In this document: positions 1 to 9,527 of the stretch, in pieces
How positions within the stretch are numbered: position 1 is the first letter of the stretch
Layout: each line of letters opens with the position of its first letter
Assembly: GCF_001625445.1 (NCBI RefSeq)
Contig: NZ_LWHG01000034.1
Location: forward strand, 62,001 to 126,000
Origin: Haladaptatus sp. R4
GTDB taxonomy: Archaea; Halobacteriota; Halobacteria; Halobacteriales; Haladaptataceae
DNA: 64,000 bases
Direction of reading: 5' to 3'
Made by a program: the position numbers and the translations under genes
The notes under the pieces: model-generated
What the model was told of the DNA's origin: nothing
Databases searched by the model: none
What the model saw: the letters and a program-made list of their open reading frames with translations, nothing else

Positions 1-853
1 GACGGCCGCGAAGAACGCGCTGATGGCGAACGCGCCGAGTTTGTAGCGGAAGGTGTCGTAGCCCACCGCAATCGCGCGCTCCTCGTTCTCGCGGATGGCG
101 ATCATCACTTTTCCGAACGGCGAGTGGATGATTCGCTGCATGGCGAAGTAGCAGACGAGCACCACCAGACCGACTATGTAGTAGGACACCTCGGTCTGCC
201 CGAGGTGGACGAATCCCAACGTCACCTCGTCGCCGGTCAACGACCCGATGGCGAGGTTCAGCGCATCGACGCCCGGCACGCCGACGTTGAGACCATTCGC
301 GCCGCTCAGGAAGATTCCGTCGTGCGGGTTCGACCCGACGTAGTCCCACCCGCTGATGAAGACGTACAACACCTGCGCGAAGCCAAGGGTGATCATGGCG
401 AAGTAGACGCCCGTCAGTCGGAACGACACCGCCCCGATTGCCAGCGCGAGCGAGACGCCACGAGTCCGCCGACGACCAGCGAATCATGAACGGCGTGTTC
501 GACGGCAGGAACGGGACCTTGTCGTTCGCGGTGAGGACGACGAAGTACGCGCCGGTGCCGTAGAACGCGGCGTGGCCGAACGACAGGTAGCCGGTGTAGC
601 CGCTGATGAAGTCGAACGACATGGCGAACAGGCCGAAGTAGAACACCGGAATCATCGTCTCGACCTGCGGGAGGACCGTCGCCGCCTCCGTCCCGAACGG
701 CGAGTTCACCAACAGCGTGTAGATTCCGGGATAGGCCGCGAGGACGAGGATGACGGCGAAGTGGACGGTGTGGTCGCGGGCATACTCCGCCACCCACGAG
801 GTGTCCGTTTCCCTCGATACCGTTTGTCCGTCGGTCCCGGTTTCGGTGCTAAT
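1..853 (-). CDS. livM: Branched-chain amino-acid/carboxylate ABC transporter permease LivM (3' end beyond window, frameshifted)
   Basis: Second membrane permease of a Liv/HAAT-type ABC importer. The frame reads through several hydrophobic helices and the LivM-typical stretch FISGYTGYLSFGHAAFYGTGA. The frame then breaks at about 481 and again at about 453; joined, it continues into the family pattern VSFRLTGVYFAMITLGFAQ and IIHSPFGKVMIAIRENEERA, and leaves the window at base 1. Both breaks look like one lost base each. No ATG opens the frame: an ATT at 853 overlaps the livH stop, and a GTG at 793 is the first normal start codon, so the start is uncertain. It is the last visible gene of the five-gene transporter operon, after livH. 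Substrate specificity cannot be read from the permease. Confidence 0.85.
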   Translation of the reverse strand, partial: MSTETGTDGQTVSRETDTSWVAEYARDHTVHFAVILVLAAYPGIYTLLVNSPFGTEAATVLPQVETMIPVFYFGLFAMSFDFISGYTGYLSFGHAAFYGTGAYFVVLTANDKVPFLPSNTPFMIRWSSADSWRLARAGNRGGVVPTDGRLLRHDHPWLRAGVVRLHQRVGLRRVEPARRNLPERREWSQRRRAGRRCAEPRHRVVDRRRGDVGIRPPRADRGVLLHSRSGGARLLLRHAANHPLAVRKSDDRHPRERGARDCGGLRHLPLQTRRVRHQRVLRGR

Positions 854-1884
854 GGCCCCCCACCTCCTCGACGCCGAACAGTCCCTGCGGGCGCAGAACC
901 AACACGACCACGAGGATGAGGAAGACAGTCATCTCCGGCAGTCCGGCGAAGTCGATGGCGTTGACGAACCACCACGACATCACCGCATCGACCAACCCGA
1001 CAATCAGTGCGGCGACGACGGTCCCCCGGAACGTTCCGACTCACGACGATGACGACGACGAACGCCGGAAGCAACGCTTGTCGAAGCGACCGAACGCTCG
1101 CACCCCATTTCGGATCCCACATCAGCAGGACGCCCGCGATTCCGGCCAATCCGGTGCCGAGCGCGAAGACGACGGTGAACACCCGGCGAACGTCGATGCC
1201 GAGCGCTTCGGTCATCTCCGCGTCCTCGCTGCCCGCTCGGATGACGAGGCCGTAGCGGGTCCGGGTCAGGAAGGCCCAGATTCCGGCGACCGTGAGGACG
1301 CCGAACGCGATTTCGAAGAGGGCGAGGCCGTTCACCGAAATCCCGGCGAAGCCGACCTGCGTGGTCAGGAATCCGGGTTTCGTTGCGAAGGCGTCCTGCC
1401 ACGCAGTCTGCGGTTGCATGCCGTAGAACTGGACGACGATGCGGGCGAGTTCGTCCAACACCAGCGTCAGCCCGAACGTCAACAGAATCTGGTACACCGG
1501 CGGTCTGTCGTACAGTTTGCGAATGAGGCCGACTTCGACGGTCGTCCCCAACCCGGCCAGCAGACCGAAGGTGACGACGACGGCGACGAAGAAGGCGCCC
1601 ATCTGGGTGAGCGAACTGCTCCCCGCCGAAACGAGCACGACCATTATCACCCCCCCGAGGTACGCGCCGAGCATCGTCAGCGACCCGTGGGCGAAGTTCA
1701 ACACGCCCATCAGGCCGAAGATGAGGGTCAGACCGCTCGCAATCATCACGTACAGCGCGGCCTTGGCGAGACCCTGAACGAACACCGACGCGAGGGTCGA
1801 TGGGTCGAGGAAGTCACCCAGTGCGCTGCCGAAGTTGGCAAGCGGGACGAGCGGAACGAGCGGAGCGACTGTTTGGAAAATCAT
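849..1884 (-). CDS. livH: Branched-chain amino-acid/carboxylate ABC transporter permease LivH (frameshifted)
   Basis: First permease of the Liv-type importer, an integral membrane protein that pairs with LivM. The N-terminal two-thirds are intact: helices with GLTLIFGLMGVLNFAHGSL, the LivH signature region, then PPVYQILLTFGLTLVLDELAR. The frame breaks near 1036 after LLPAFVVVIVV; another frame continues with GTFRGTVVAALIVGLVDAV and ends PQGLFGVEEVGGH at 849, the normal LivH end. The break needs a net +1 or -2 correction. The ATG at 1884 overlaps the livF stop (ATGA), so translation is probably coupled. Length after correction (about 345 residues) is slightly long for LivH because of an N-terminal extension. 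Confidence 0.88.
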
Positions 1885-2579
1885 GCGGAGAGATACCTCC
1901 TGAGTCGCTCGTCGTCCATCGAGACGTCGTTCGAGTCACCCGATTCGACGACGCGTCCGTTGTCCAACACGTAAAATCGGTCCGCGAGGTCGAGCGCCAG
2001 CGGGAGGTTCTGCTCGACCAACAGGATCGTGGTGTCGGTCGCCGCCTCGGCCAGCGCCTCGGCGACGGCCTCCACGATGAGCGGGGCGAGTCCCTCGCTC
2101 GGTTCGTCCACCAGCAGAATCTCGTTGTCGCCGACGAGTCCGCGGGCGAGGGCCAACATCTGCTGTTGGCCCCCGCTGAGATTTCCGGCCTCGCGGTCGC
2201 GGTGCTCTTCGAGGGCGGGGAACGTCTCGAACGCCACGGCGAGCGCGTCGTCCACGTCGTTCCCTTTCGGCACCGCGACGCGGACGTTCTCCTCGACCGT
2301 GAGTTGGGTGAAGATACGTCGTTCCTCGGGAATCCAACCGATTCCCATCTCGGCGACTTCGTGGGTCCCCTTGCCGACGAGTTCGGTCCCGCGGAACCGA
2401 ACGCTGCCCCGTCGCGGGGGATTCAGTTGGAGGATGGTGCGGAGCGTCGTCGTCTTGCCGACGCCGTTTCTGCCGACGAGGGCGACGACTTCGCCTTCCT
2501 CGATGTCCATCGAAACGCCCTCCAGAACGTGGCTTTCGCCGTAGTAGGTGTGGGCGTCTTCGACCGAAAGCAGGCTCAC
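1881..2579 (-). CDS. livF: Liv-type ABC transporter ATP-binding protein LivF
   Basis: Cytoplasmic ATPase of the importer, 232 residues, the usual LivF length. Walker [10 protein letters not shown] lies near residues 37-45, the Q-loop follows in LQLNPPRRG, the signature [10 protein letters not shown] is complete, Walker B is ILLVDEP, and the LivF-type ending [20 protein letters not shown] is present. The frame is open far upstream, but the GTG at 2579 is the best start: it overlaps the livG stop (GTGA) and gives the family N-terminus [18 protein letters not shown]. The gene is intact and sits between livG and livH in the operon. Confidence 0.93.
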   Translation of the reverse strand: MSLLSVEDAHTYYGESHVLEGVSMDIEEGEVVALVGRNGVGKTTTLRTILQLNPPRRGSVRFRGTELVGKGTHEVAEMGIGWIPEERRIFTQLTVEENVRVAVPKGNDVDDALAVAFETFPALEEHRDREAGNLSGGQQQMLALARGLVGDNEILLVDEPSEGLAPLIVEAVAEALAEAATDTTILLVEQNLPLALDLADRFYVLDNGRVVESGDSNDVSMDDERLRRYLSA

Positions 2580-3342
2580 GCGATACCCTCCTCGGTCTCG
2601 TAGCCGCCGAGATACGCCTTCTGCACCCGTTCGTCGTCGCGCACCGATTCGGGAGGAGCGTCGGCGATGACCGAGCCCTGATTCAACACGACGATGCGGT
2701 CGCTGACTCGCATCACGATGTCCATGTTGTGTTCGACCAGCAGAACGGCGTGGTCTTCCGCCACGTCTCGATGAGGTCGATGATCGTTCCGACGCTCTCC
2801 GAGGAGACGCCCGCGTTCGGTTCGTCAAGCAGGAGGACGTCGGGGTCACCCGCGAGCGCGACGGCGACTTCCAACTGCCGGGTCTGCCCGTGGCTCAGGT
2901 TTTGTGCCGTCGTGTCCGCGAACTCCGAGAGTTCGACGCGTTCCAGAATCCGGTGGGCTTGCTCCGTGTGTTCCGGAAACGCGCGCGTATTCCGCCACGC
3001 GTTGGCCGACCCGTTGCCGTGGGCCTGGACTGCCACGCGAACGTTTTCGAGGACGGAACTCGTCGGGAAGACGTTCGTTATCTGGTAGGATCGGTGCAGT
3101 CCCAACCGCGCCGTCTCGTGCGGCGGCGTATCGGTGATATCTCGCCACGACCCGTTCGTTCGAAACTCGATACTGCCCTCGCTCGGTGTGAGGACGCCCG
3201 TTAACAGGTTGAAAAACGTCGTCTTTCCGGCACCGTTCGGGCCGATGAGCGAACAGAGTTCGTCCTCTTCGAGCGAGAAATCCACGTCATCGACGGCGTC
3301 GAGGCCGCCGAATCGCCGCGTCAGCCCCGTGGTTCGGAGCAT
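2576..3342 (-). CDS. livG: Liv-type ABC transporter ATP-binding protein LivG (frameshifted)
   Basis: The second ATPase of the importer. Walker [10 protein letters not shown] (about residues 35-43), signature [16 protein letters not shown] and Walker [12 protein letters not shown] are in one frame. At about 2760 the frame breaks after DLIET, and the C-terminal part [18 protein letters not shown] (with the H-switch histidine) is in the next frame, ending at 2576. One missing base explains it. The LivG-type insert between Walker A and signature ([20 protein letters not shown]) separates it from LivF. The ATG at 3342 follows the livJ stop by one base. Confidence 0.9.
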
Positions 3343-3343
3343 G

Positions 3344-4765
3344 TTAGAGCGAGCAGGACATGCCGCTCGCGTCCTTCGGGATGGTCGCCTCCTCGCCGTC
3401 GATGGTGGCGAGCGGCTTTCCGGGCATGACGGCGGCGTCCCAGCTATCCGCCCACTCGTCCGTCGTCGGAACCGGGTTGGCGACGGTCATCGAGGAGCGG
3501 GCCTGATTGTTGTACTTCTGGAAGACGTAGCCGTCCTCTCCCTTCGGCGTGTCCTTCACGGTCATGCCGCGCATGGCGTCCGCGATGTCGGTTCCCTTCG
3601 TGGACCCGCTCTCGCGGACGCCCTGCACGATGGCCGACGCCGCGGTGAACGTTCCCGAGGTGAACAGGTCGGGGACGACGCCGTAGGCTTTGGTGTACGA
3701 ATCGACGAACGAGGAGTTGATGTCGTTGTCGTACTGGTTCCAGTGGTAGCGGGTCGTGAACGGTCCGAGCTTCGTTTTTTCGATCTTCTCCTTCGTCAAC
3801 GGTTTGCCGATGACTTTCTGCATCGTCTGGCCGACGACCTGGTTCGTGATCTGGGTCGCAAAGCCACCGAAGACGCGGTAATCGTAGTCGCCGGAGAGGT
3901 ACTCGGTGAACAGGTTCGGCAGCGTGGCGACGGTGAACCCGCCGACGATTCCCTGTGCGCCCGCCTTTTGCGCGTTGTCGAGCAGGCCCTTCCACTCGGA
4001 GTGACCCTGCGGGACGAACTTCTTGCCGACTATTTCCACGCCCTCGTCCTTCAGGACCTGTTCGTAGTTGTTCACGACGGCCTTGCCGAAACTGTAGTCC
4101 GCGCCGAACAGGTACACCTTCTTCACGTCCGTCTGCGTCGCGACGTACTTCCCGCCGCTCCGGGCGTCCATCGCGGTGTTCTCGCTCGCGCGGAAGACGA
4201 GGTTGTTGCACGTTTCGCCGTTCGAGGTGATGTCCGCGGACGCCGCGGGACCGGCGATGTACGGGACGCCAGCCGTTTTCGCCACCGTCTTGATGACCGT
4301 CGTCGCCGAGGACGACGACGCACACCCGAACAGCATGTCCACGTCCTGGTCCTTGACGAGGTTCGTCGCCAACTTCTGTGCCGTCGCCTGTTTGAACTTC
4401 GTGTCACGGACGTACAGTTCGAAATCCACGTCGCCGACCGAGACGGTTGTCTTCCCGGTCTTGACGCCGGTCTTCGGCTTCGCGTCGGCTTTGTACGCCA
4501 GACCGGACAGAAAGCCCCACAGGCTCTGTTGTCCGTAGTACTTCAGGCTCCCTGAAATCGGTTGGAGTACACCGACCTTGACCGTTCCCGATACGTCCTT
4601 CATCGTCGTTTTACCTCCCGTTCCAGCATCGTTACCATCTTTCGAGTCGCTCGTTGTATCGTTGTTGTCATCGTTTCCGTTTCCGGTACACCCTGCCAGT
4701 CCAGCGATGCCGACCGCACCCGCCGCCGTGAGGACGTTGCGCCGTGTCAGTCTCCGGTTCGTCAT
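3344..4765 (-). CDS. livJ: Tat-exported substrate-binding lipoprotein of the Liv-type importer
   Basis: A 473-residue periplasmic-binding-protein-like (type I fold, Peripla_BP_6) receptor. The N-terminus has a twin-arginine motif (NRRLTRRNV) and a lipobox, LAGC, followed by an Asp/Asn/Thr-rich linker, the usual haloarchaeal Tat lipoprotein layout. The domain opens with TVKVGVLQPISGSLKYYG and ends with YNNQARSSMTVANPVPT. The longer open frame upstream lacks a signal, so the ATG at 4765 is chosen. It is the first gene of the operon. The palindrome at 4805-4820 lies 39 bases before this ATG. The related-family ligands are amino acids, amides, urea and aromatic or short-chain acids; the gene neighbourhood favours a carboxylate, by inference only. 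Confidence 0.92.
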   Translation of the reverse strand: MTNRRLTRRNVLTAAGAVGIAGLAGCTGNGNDDNNDTTSDSKDGNDAGTGGKTTMKDVSGTVKVGVLQPISGSLKYYGQQSLWGFLSGLAYKADAKPKTGVKTGKTTVSVGDVDFELYVRDTKFKQATAQKLATNLVKDQDVDMLFGCASSSSATTVIKTVAKTAGVPYIAGPAASADITSNGETCNNLVFRASENTAMDARSGGKYVATQTDVKKVYLFGADYSFGKAVVNNYEQVLKDEGVEIVGKKFVPQGHSEWKGLLDNAQKAGAQGIVGGFTVATLPNLFTEYLSGDYDYRVFGGFATQITNQVVGQTMQKVIGKPLTKEKIEKTKLGPFTTRYHWNQYDNDINSSFVDSYTKAYGVVPDLFTSGTFTAASAIVQGVRESGSTKGTDIADAMRGMTVKDTPKGEDGYVFQKYNNQARSSMTVANPVPTTDEWADSWDAAVMPGKPLATIDGEEATIPKDASGMSCSL

Positions 4766-4804
4766 ACCATCTATACCGGGTGCGAGAAGTGGCAAATACT
4801 GCTG

Positions 4805-4820
4805 GGTTAACATGTGAACT
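4805..4820. promoter_or_regulatory. Operator-like palindrome upstream of livJ (copy 1 of 3)
   Basis: GGTTAACATGTGAACT matches the pattern GGTTnACATGTnAACC at 13 of its 14 fixed positions. It ends 39 bases before the livJ ATG. The same element recurs at 5662-5677 and 12286-12301 at nearly the same distance from start codons. Function as a repressor or activator site is inferred from symmetry, recurrence and spacing. Confidence 0.7.
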
Positions 4821-5104
4821 GACTGGCGCATGGGAGTGGGAAACGGCACTGATCGCCGACTCCCTCGATTACTGGTTTCGAGGAAAACGGTCTCGTAAGC
4901 AACCATCCATCCCGAATAAACAAGCGTGATATATGCAAATAAACTCGAATTTAATTACACAATTAGAAAGCCAAAAAACTGAATGGGGCGGATGGAATAC
5001 AATAATCCGTCGGGGCATCACTCCATGATTGTGGTTGAATCGATTCGCTCTCCCGACAACCGTGAGAAGCGCTCATGTGCACCCAATGGCTCCTCACGGT
5101 CTTT

Positions 5105-5313
5105 CGATACTGACGCTCGTTAGTGGATGACAGACGTACGAACTATCGATTGTAAATGGACATCGTTTCGGCCAAAAGATCAATGCAAGATACGGAGCTA
5201 CCGTAGATTGTCGGGAATTCCATGATTGCATCGTCCACAGCAACTCCCGACGAGACGTGGGGATGACACGTCGTTTGCTGCCCACCCACGTTTTTCGTAC
5301 CGACGCTCGTTAG
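5105..5313. repeat. Two direct repeats in a 840-bp gene-free stretch
   Basis: The stretch 4821-5661 has no convincing gene and is visibly less G+C-rich than its surroundings. It holds two copies of a roughly 19-base element, CGATACTGACGCTCGTTAG at 5105-5123 and TCGTACCGACGCTCGTTAG at 5295-5313, each preceded by a T-rich run. Short open frames over them look non-coding (no start signal, no recognisable protein). They could be remains of a mobile element or regulatory DNA; I cannot tell which. Confidence 0.4.
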
Positions 5314-5661
5314 AAAGATGCAGTCATAGAAGTGGATGGATAAGCAGTTAGCATTTGCAACCAACTCACTCACGGTCCGCTCACCCTACTGAACGTATGT
5401 CGAAGGGAAAGCGCATAGACATCCTCTCCCTTCGACGTTCCCCGCTTTGCAACCGTCGTGTCTGTGAGGGAATTTTCCGCCCTGCATTTTGTTTTGGACG
5501 CGACATCTGTCCACAGTTGTGTTTGTCAATCGATCCGGCAACTACACAGTCGAGGCGGTAGGCACCTAACCAACGGCAAGAGCCTGTTCCATACCAAACG
5601 GACGGATGTGAGAAGTACCAAAGACGTCTGGAGTACCATGTGAACTGACCGGCGATACGGC

Positions 5662-5677
5662 GGTTCACATGTCAACC
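5662..5677. promoter_or_regulatory. Operator-like palindrome upstream of the SDR gene (copy 2 of 3)
   Basis: GGTTCACATGTCAACC is a perfect match to GGTTnACATGTnAACC. It ends 36 bases before the ATG at 5714. A weaker half-like copy (CCATGTGAAC, 5636-5645) lies just upstream; together they form a 9-bp inverted repeat, CATGTGAAC (5638-5646) and GTTCACATG (5663-5671), which may allow two dimers to bind side by side. Confidence 0.72.
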
Positions 5678-5713
5678 CGGTGCTTTTCCTCGTTGCCTCA
5701 CGCGTTCGTAGAT

Positions 5714-6570
5714 ATGGCAGACGACGCGGTAACGCCGCCCGAGTTCGACCCCGACGAAGTACTGTACGTCGAAGACGACCGTTTCAGGCCCGAGAACGTC
5801 GCCATCGTCACGGGCGCGGCCTCCGGCATCGGACGCGCGGCGGCGTCGCGCTGGCGGCGAACGGCCTCACCGTTGTCGGCACCGACGTGGACGAGGACGG
5901 ACTGAGCGAGACGACCGACCGGGCCGAGGAGTACGGCGTCGCGGAAAACGTCGAGACCATCGCCGCCGACCTCAGCAACGAGGACGAGATCGACGGCATC
6001 GTCTCGCACGCGGCGGACGCGGGCGCGGTGAAATATCTCGTCAACGTCGCCGGACTCCAGCTCATCGACCCCATCGACGAGTTCCCGGCCGAGCAGTTCG
6101 ACCTGCTCCACGACGTGATGGTTCGGGCCCCGTTCCTGCTGGCGAAAGCCTGCCTTCCACACATGCGCGACAGCGACGACGGAACCGGCTGTATCGGCAA
6201 CATGGCCTCGGTCCACGGCCACTACGTCACCTCGGACAAGGTCGCGTACAACGTCTCCAAGTTCGGCCTCCGCGGTCTCACCCAGTCCATCGCGGCGGAG
6301 GGTGACGGCGACGTTCGCGCCTTCTCGATCAGTACCGCCTACGTGAAGACGCCGCTCGTGACGGATCAAATCCCGGACACCGCCGAACAACGCGGGATTT
6401 CGGTGGACGAAGTGGTCGAAGACGTGATGCTCGGCCAATCCCGGACGAAAGAGATGATGACGCCACAGGAGGTGGCGAACCTGTTCGTCTTCGGGTTCTC
6501 GAAGCACGCGAGTCATCTGAACGGCGGCGACCTACTGTTCGACGGCGGCATGACGCTGACCTACGACTGA
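5714..6570 (+). CDS. Short-chain dehydrogenase, 3-hydroxybutyrate dehydrogenase-like (frameshifted)
   Basis: NAD(P)-dependent oxidoreductase of the classical SDR family. The Rossmann motif VTGAASGIG is in the first frame; near 5852 one base is missing, after which LAANGLTVVGTDVDEDGL resumes. The active site is SVHGHYVTSDKVAYNVSKFG (Ser, YxxxK). The late region TPLVTDQIPDTAEQRGIS followed by VVEDVMLGQSRTKEMM resembles D-3-hydroxybutyrate dehydrogenases, which interconvert acetoacetate and 3-hydroxybutyrate, but the true substrate is unknown. The first ATG of the frame (5669) falls inside the operator, so 5714 is chosen. Its operator ties it to the liv transporter and the maoC/hydrolase pair. 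Confidence 0.82.
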
Positions 6571-6677
6571 GTCCCGACGCGCGGTTTCGATGGAACGGGA
6601 CGAAAATAACGCCGAAAACGAGGGACCACATCGAACTGCCGACGTGGTCATTTGGCGGGTCCAGAGTTACCCGTCGA

Positions 6678-6896
6678 TCATCCCCACAGCCAATCCGTGA
6701 ACCATACGGCGAGGCCGAGGAGGACTGATGCGATGCCGATCGGTTGGAACGGCGGAATGATCAGCATGACTACTCCGGCGGCGATCAAGAGGATTGCCAA
6801 CTCCTCTTCCGCGTACTCTTCTGTGAACCGGACGAACAACGATCTGTTGTCCTCTTGTTCGGTAGATACGTTCTGTTCGGTTTCTTCGGTTGCCAT
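6678..6896 (-). CDS. Small membrane protein, two transmembrane segments
   Basis: A 72-residue protein starting MATEETEQNV. An acidic, Gln/Glu-rich N-terminus (about 30 residues) is followed by two hydrophobic segments, LAILLIAAGVVMLIIPPF and IGIASVLLGLAVWFTDWLW. No family recognised. The start at 6896 is preferred over 6911, which would only add MRGKD. It stands alone, converging on the SDR gene. Haloarchaeal genomes carry many such small membrane proteins; this one shows normal acidic codon usage, which supports it being real. Confidence 0.6.
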   Translation of the reverse strand: MATEETEQNVSTEQEDNRSLFVRFTEEYAEEELAILLIAAGVVMLIIPPFQPIGIASVLLGLAVWFTDWLWG

Positions 6897-7368
6897 ATCT
6901 TTCCCCCGCATACGCAGAGGGGACGACCCTATTTCCCTCCCCCGTCAGTTCACGAAATCAGATCGTATCTGATGGAGTCATTTCCACGTTATATTCCCAT
7001 GGGAATGTCCGATTTAATACGCGAACATCGTATTTTTCGATTCGAAGGGACCGACCGGGCGATAGAAGCCGTTTCGATGGACCACGTCCCCCGAGCGGCG
7101 GCGACGTATACGACATTTCATCGGTACGTCCCCGTTTGTGTCTGTTTCCCGTCCGAGAGTACGATCTAAGCGATCATTGAACCGACTCCCACGACGACAC
7201 ACACGTTCGAACGATCGTCCGTCGGTCGTTCCGACGCGGTTACCGGGAGTACTCCGGAACACACCAAACCTCCAATAGCTCCCCGTTCAAATAATTACCC
7301 GTGAGGACAGCAATGTACACGAAAATGGAGGACTCACTTATCGATCGTCAAAAGAACGGACGGGTCAC
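6897..7368. other. Gene-free interval
   Basis: About 470 bases without a convincing gene. It contains A+T-rich patches (TTATATTCCC near 6990, AATAATTACCC near 7290) that may be promoters for the flanking divergent genes. No RNA gene, repeat or palindrome stands out. Confidence 0.4.
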
Positions 7369-8318
7369 ATGGTAGACGAGCCGGACCCGCAAGTGCAGGA
7401 CGTCCTGTCGCTGTTGGGTCAATCCACGGTCGCCCGGTTACAGGGTCGCGGCCTCACGGTTTCGGCCGCCCGCTCGATGATGGAGGAGCGGCGACCCTCG
7501 CCCAACCGGAATCGGTCGGGCAAATCGAGGAGTTCGAGATCGAAGGCCCGGACGAACCGATTCCGGTTCGACTGTACCAACCCGACGGTGATGGCGATAC
7601 CCGACCACTGGTGGTGTACTACCACGGCGGCGGGTTCGTGCTGGGCGACTTGGACGGCGTGGACCCCATCTGTCGGCGACTCGTGAACGAAGCCGATTGC
7701 GTCGTCCTGTCGGTCGATTACCGACTCGCGCCGGAACACCCCTTCCCGGCCGGGTTCGAGGATGCCTACGCCGCCGCCGCGTGGGCGAGCGAACAGGCCG
7801 CCGTCCTCGGCGTCGATTCCGACAAAATCGCCGTCGCCGGCGACAGCGCAGGTGGAAACTTCGCGGCCGCCGTCGCGCTGGCCGCTCGGGATCGCGGCGG
7901 CCCCGACCTCGCCCACCAACTGCTCATCTATCCGGTCGTCCGCTCGCCGGTCCAACCGGCACCTGATTCCATCGAGGAGAACGCCACGGGCTACCTCCTC
8001 GAAGCCGACGCGATGGAGTGGTTCGAGGAGCAGTACTTCGCCCGCCCCTCGGACGCGCGAAACGAGTACGCCCATCCACTGCTGGCCCGCGACCTTTCGG
8101 ATCTCGCACCGGCGACCGTCGTGACTGCCGGTTTCGACCCGCTCCGCGACGAGGGAATCTCCTACGCCGACCGACTCGCGGAGGACGGCGTGCCGGTCGA
8201 GCACCGCAACTACGAGGCGATGATCCACGGCTTTGCGAGCATGGTCGGCGCCGTGGACCGGACCGACGATTTTCTGGCTTACGCTGGCGCGCGGTTACGG
8301 GACGCGTTCGAGGAATAA
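7369..8318 (+). CDS. Alpha/beta hydrolase (HSL/esterase-lipase type; frameshifted)
   Basis: Carboxylester hydrolase of the hormone-sensitive-lipase (alpha/beta hydrolase 3) group, about 316 residues after repair. The oxyanion motif YYHGGGFVLGD, nucleophile GDSAGG, acid region PATVVTAGFDPLRDEG and catalytic histidine in NYEAMIHGFASM are all present, so the enzyme should be active. The N-terminal 40 residues are in another frame; one base is missing near 7489 (EE, then ATLAQPESVGQIEEFEIEGP). It probably releases an acid from an ester and would feed the acyl-CoA ligase and MaoC steps nearby. No copy of the operator palindrome lies before it. Confidence 0.85.
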
Positions 8319-8320
8319 AA

Positions 8321-9022
8321 TCAGTCGAGCAGTTCCAGCGCGTCCACGACGCGCTGGATCATCTTTCGCTGGCCGCGTCGCAGGTTCTTCGAGACGGCCG
8401 GTTTCGAGACCCCGAACTCGTCGGCCAGCGTTCCGAGCGTCGCGGAGCGCGGACTCTGGAAGTAGCCGTCCCGAACCGCGTGTTCCAGTTCGTCGCGCTC
8501 GACGTCCGAGAGGTCACGACAGCCGTCGATGAGCGTCATCGCGGCCCCGGCGTTCTGTACGAGGTTCTGGAGGTCGGGCAGGTCGGGCGTCTCGCGTGAC
8601 ACCACGTCGAACTCGTTCTTCCATTCGAGTTCCGAGAGCGCGCCGTTGGCCACGTCCTCGTGGTCGAAGCCGACGTGCCACAGTTCGTGGCCGTCCTCGA
8701 TGTAGAACGGGCCGGTGATGTAGCCGTCGTGGTTTCTGATCGCTTCCATCGCCTCCGTCTGTCCGATGACGGTACGGATGTGCGCGACGTTGTCCCGCTT
8801 CGACAGCAGCGAACAACCGTGCATGTTGTCGTGTTCGCGGAGCGCCTGCAACCCGTGTTCGAGTTCGTTCCTGTCCTCCCCCTCCACGACCAGCCGCGTC
8901 TCCAACTCCTCCGCCGAGCGGTCGAAATCCCAGTGGACGGCGGAGTACGTCACCCCGTAGTCGTCGGAGGTGTCGATGAACGGGCAGTCGTACTGCTCCA
9001 TGTCCATCGTGAGGTCTATCAT
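8321..9022 (-). CDS. Bacterio-opsin activator-like HTH regulator
   Basis: A 233-residue putative DNA-binding regulator of the haloarchaeal Bat/HTH_10 type. The N-terminal 150 residues form the usual sensor-like module (CSLLSKRDNVAHIRTVIG). The C-terminus carries the HTH_10 domain: LSDVERDELEHAVRDGYF, then LGTLADEFGVSKPAVSKNLR. The ATG at 9022 is taken; an in-frame ATG at 9007 is also possible. It converges on the esterase gene with a three-base gap. Being embedded in the catabolic block, it is one candidate for a regulator of that block, but HTH_10 proteins are not known to favour the palindrome described here. Confidence 0.85.
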   Translation of the reverse strand: MIDLTMDMEQYDCPFIDTSDDYGVTYSAVHWDFDRSAEELETRLVVEGEDRNELEHGLQALREHDNMHGCSLLSKRDNVAHIRTVIGQTEAMEAIRNHDGYITGPFYIEDGHELWHVGFDHEDVANGALSELEWKNEFDVVSRETPDLPDLQNLVQNAGAAMTLIDGCRDLSDVERDELEHAVRDGYFQSPRSATLGTLADEFGVSKPAVSKNLRRGQRKMIQRVVDALELLD

Positions 9023-9168
9023 TATCGTTCGCTCTGTTACCGCGAACCATACGTAAGACGAGTTAAAATAGTTTTCTTATCTGTTGGAGGAAGTTGATTA
9101 CTGACGGTCGATTTCCGAGCGAGGTAATCGAGGGCGGTCAGGGAGTCGTACCGAAGTCCAAAACGAAA

Positions 9169-9378
9169 CTAGGAATTATTTTTCGGCGCTTTCCATTCGT
9201 CTCGGCGGAGATAGACGGTCATGAGTCCGAACGCCAGGCCACCCATACCACCAATGAACAACTGGTAAGACCCCTGTTTGTCGAAGACGAGCGTCCCGAT
9301 GGCCGCCCAGATGACAGCCCAAATCACGACCATGACCGGAACGAAAATCCACGGGTTTTGGAGGTTGAATTCCACCAT
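9169..9378 (-). CDS. Small two-helix membrane protein, paralogue A
   Basis: A 69-residue protein, MVEFNLQNPWIFVPVMVVI onward, with two hydrophobic segments and a basic end (LRRDEWKAPKNNS). It resembles the neighbouring gene at 9528-9737: both have NPxIFxPxMVV, a following hydrophobic stretch, a central Gln, Gly-x3-Gly, and an Arg-rich tail. The longer upstream frame lacks features, so the ATG at 9378 is chosen. Function unknown. Confidence 0.6.
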   Translation of the reverse strand: MVEFNLQNPWIFVPVMVVIWAVIWAAIGTLVFDKQGSYQLFIGGMGGLAFGLMTVYLRRDEWKAPKNNS

Positions 9379-9527
9379 ACCCGATATTTGTTTCACACAA
9401 TCAAATAAATGTTGGAAGATGGGGGTGTGCACCGAATCGTTCACCCTTGAAGCCCGTTCCCCACCGAAATTCTGCAGGAACGGAAACTTCGGCGGCGCTC
9501 CAGAAAAGCCGAAAGCTCTCACGCGGA

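Noticed and set aside
916-1974. Long plus-strand open frame of 352 codons opposite livH
   Set aside because: It is the antisense shadow of the permease genes: Arg/Asp/Glu-rich, no recognisable domain, and runs through the livH/livF junction.
3134-4555. 473-codon plus-strand open frame opposite livJ
   Set aside because: Antisense shadow of the receptor gene with repetitive Arg/Val/Asp composition; no domain or start context.
5143-5373. Possible small protein in the livJ-SDR gap
   Set aside because: No start signal, unusual amino-acid mixture, and the only structure there is the direct repeat.
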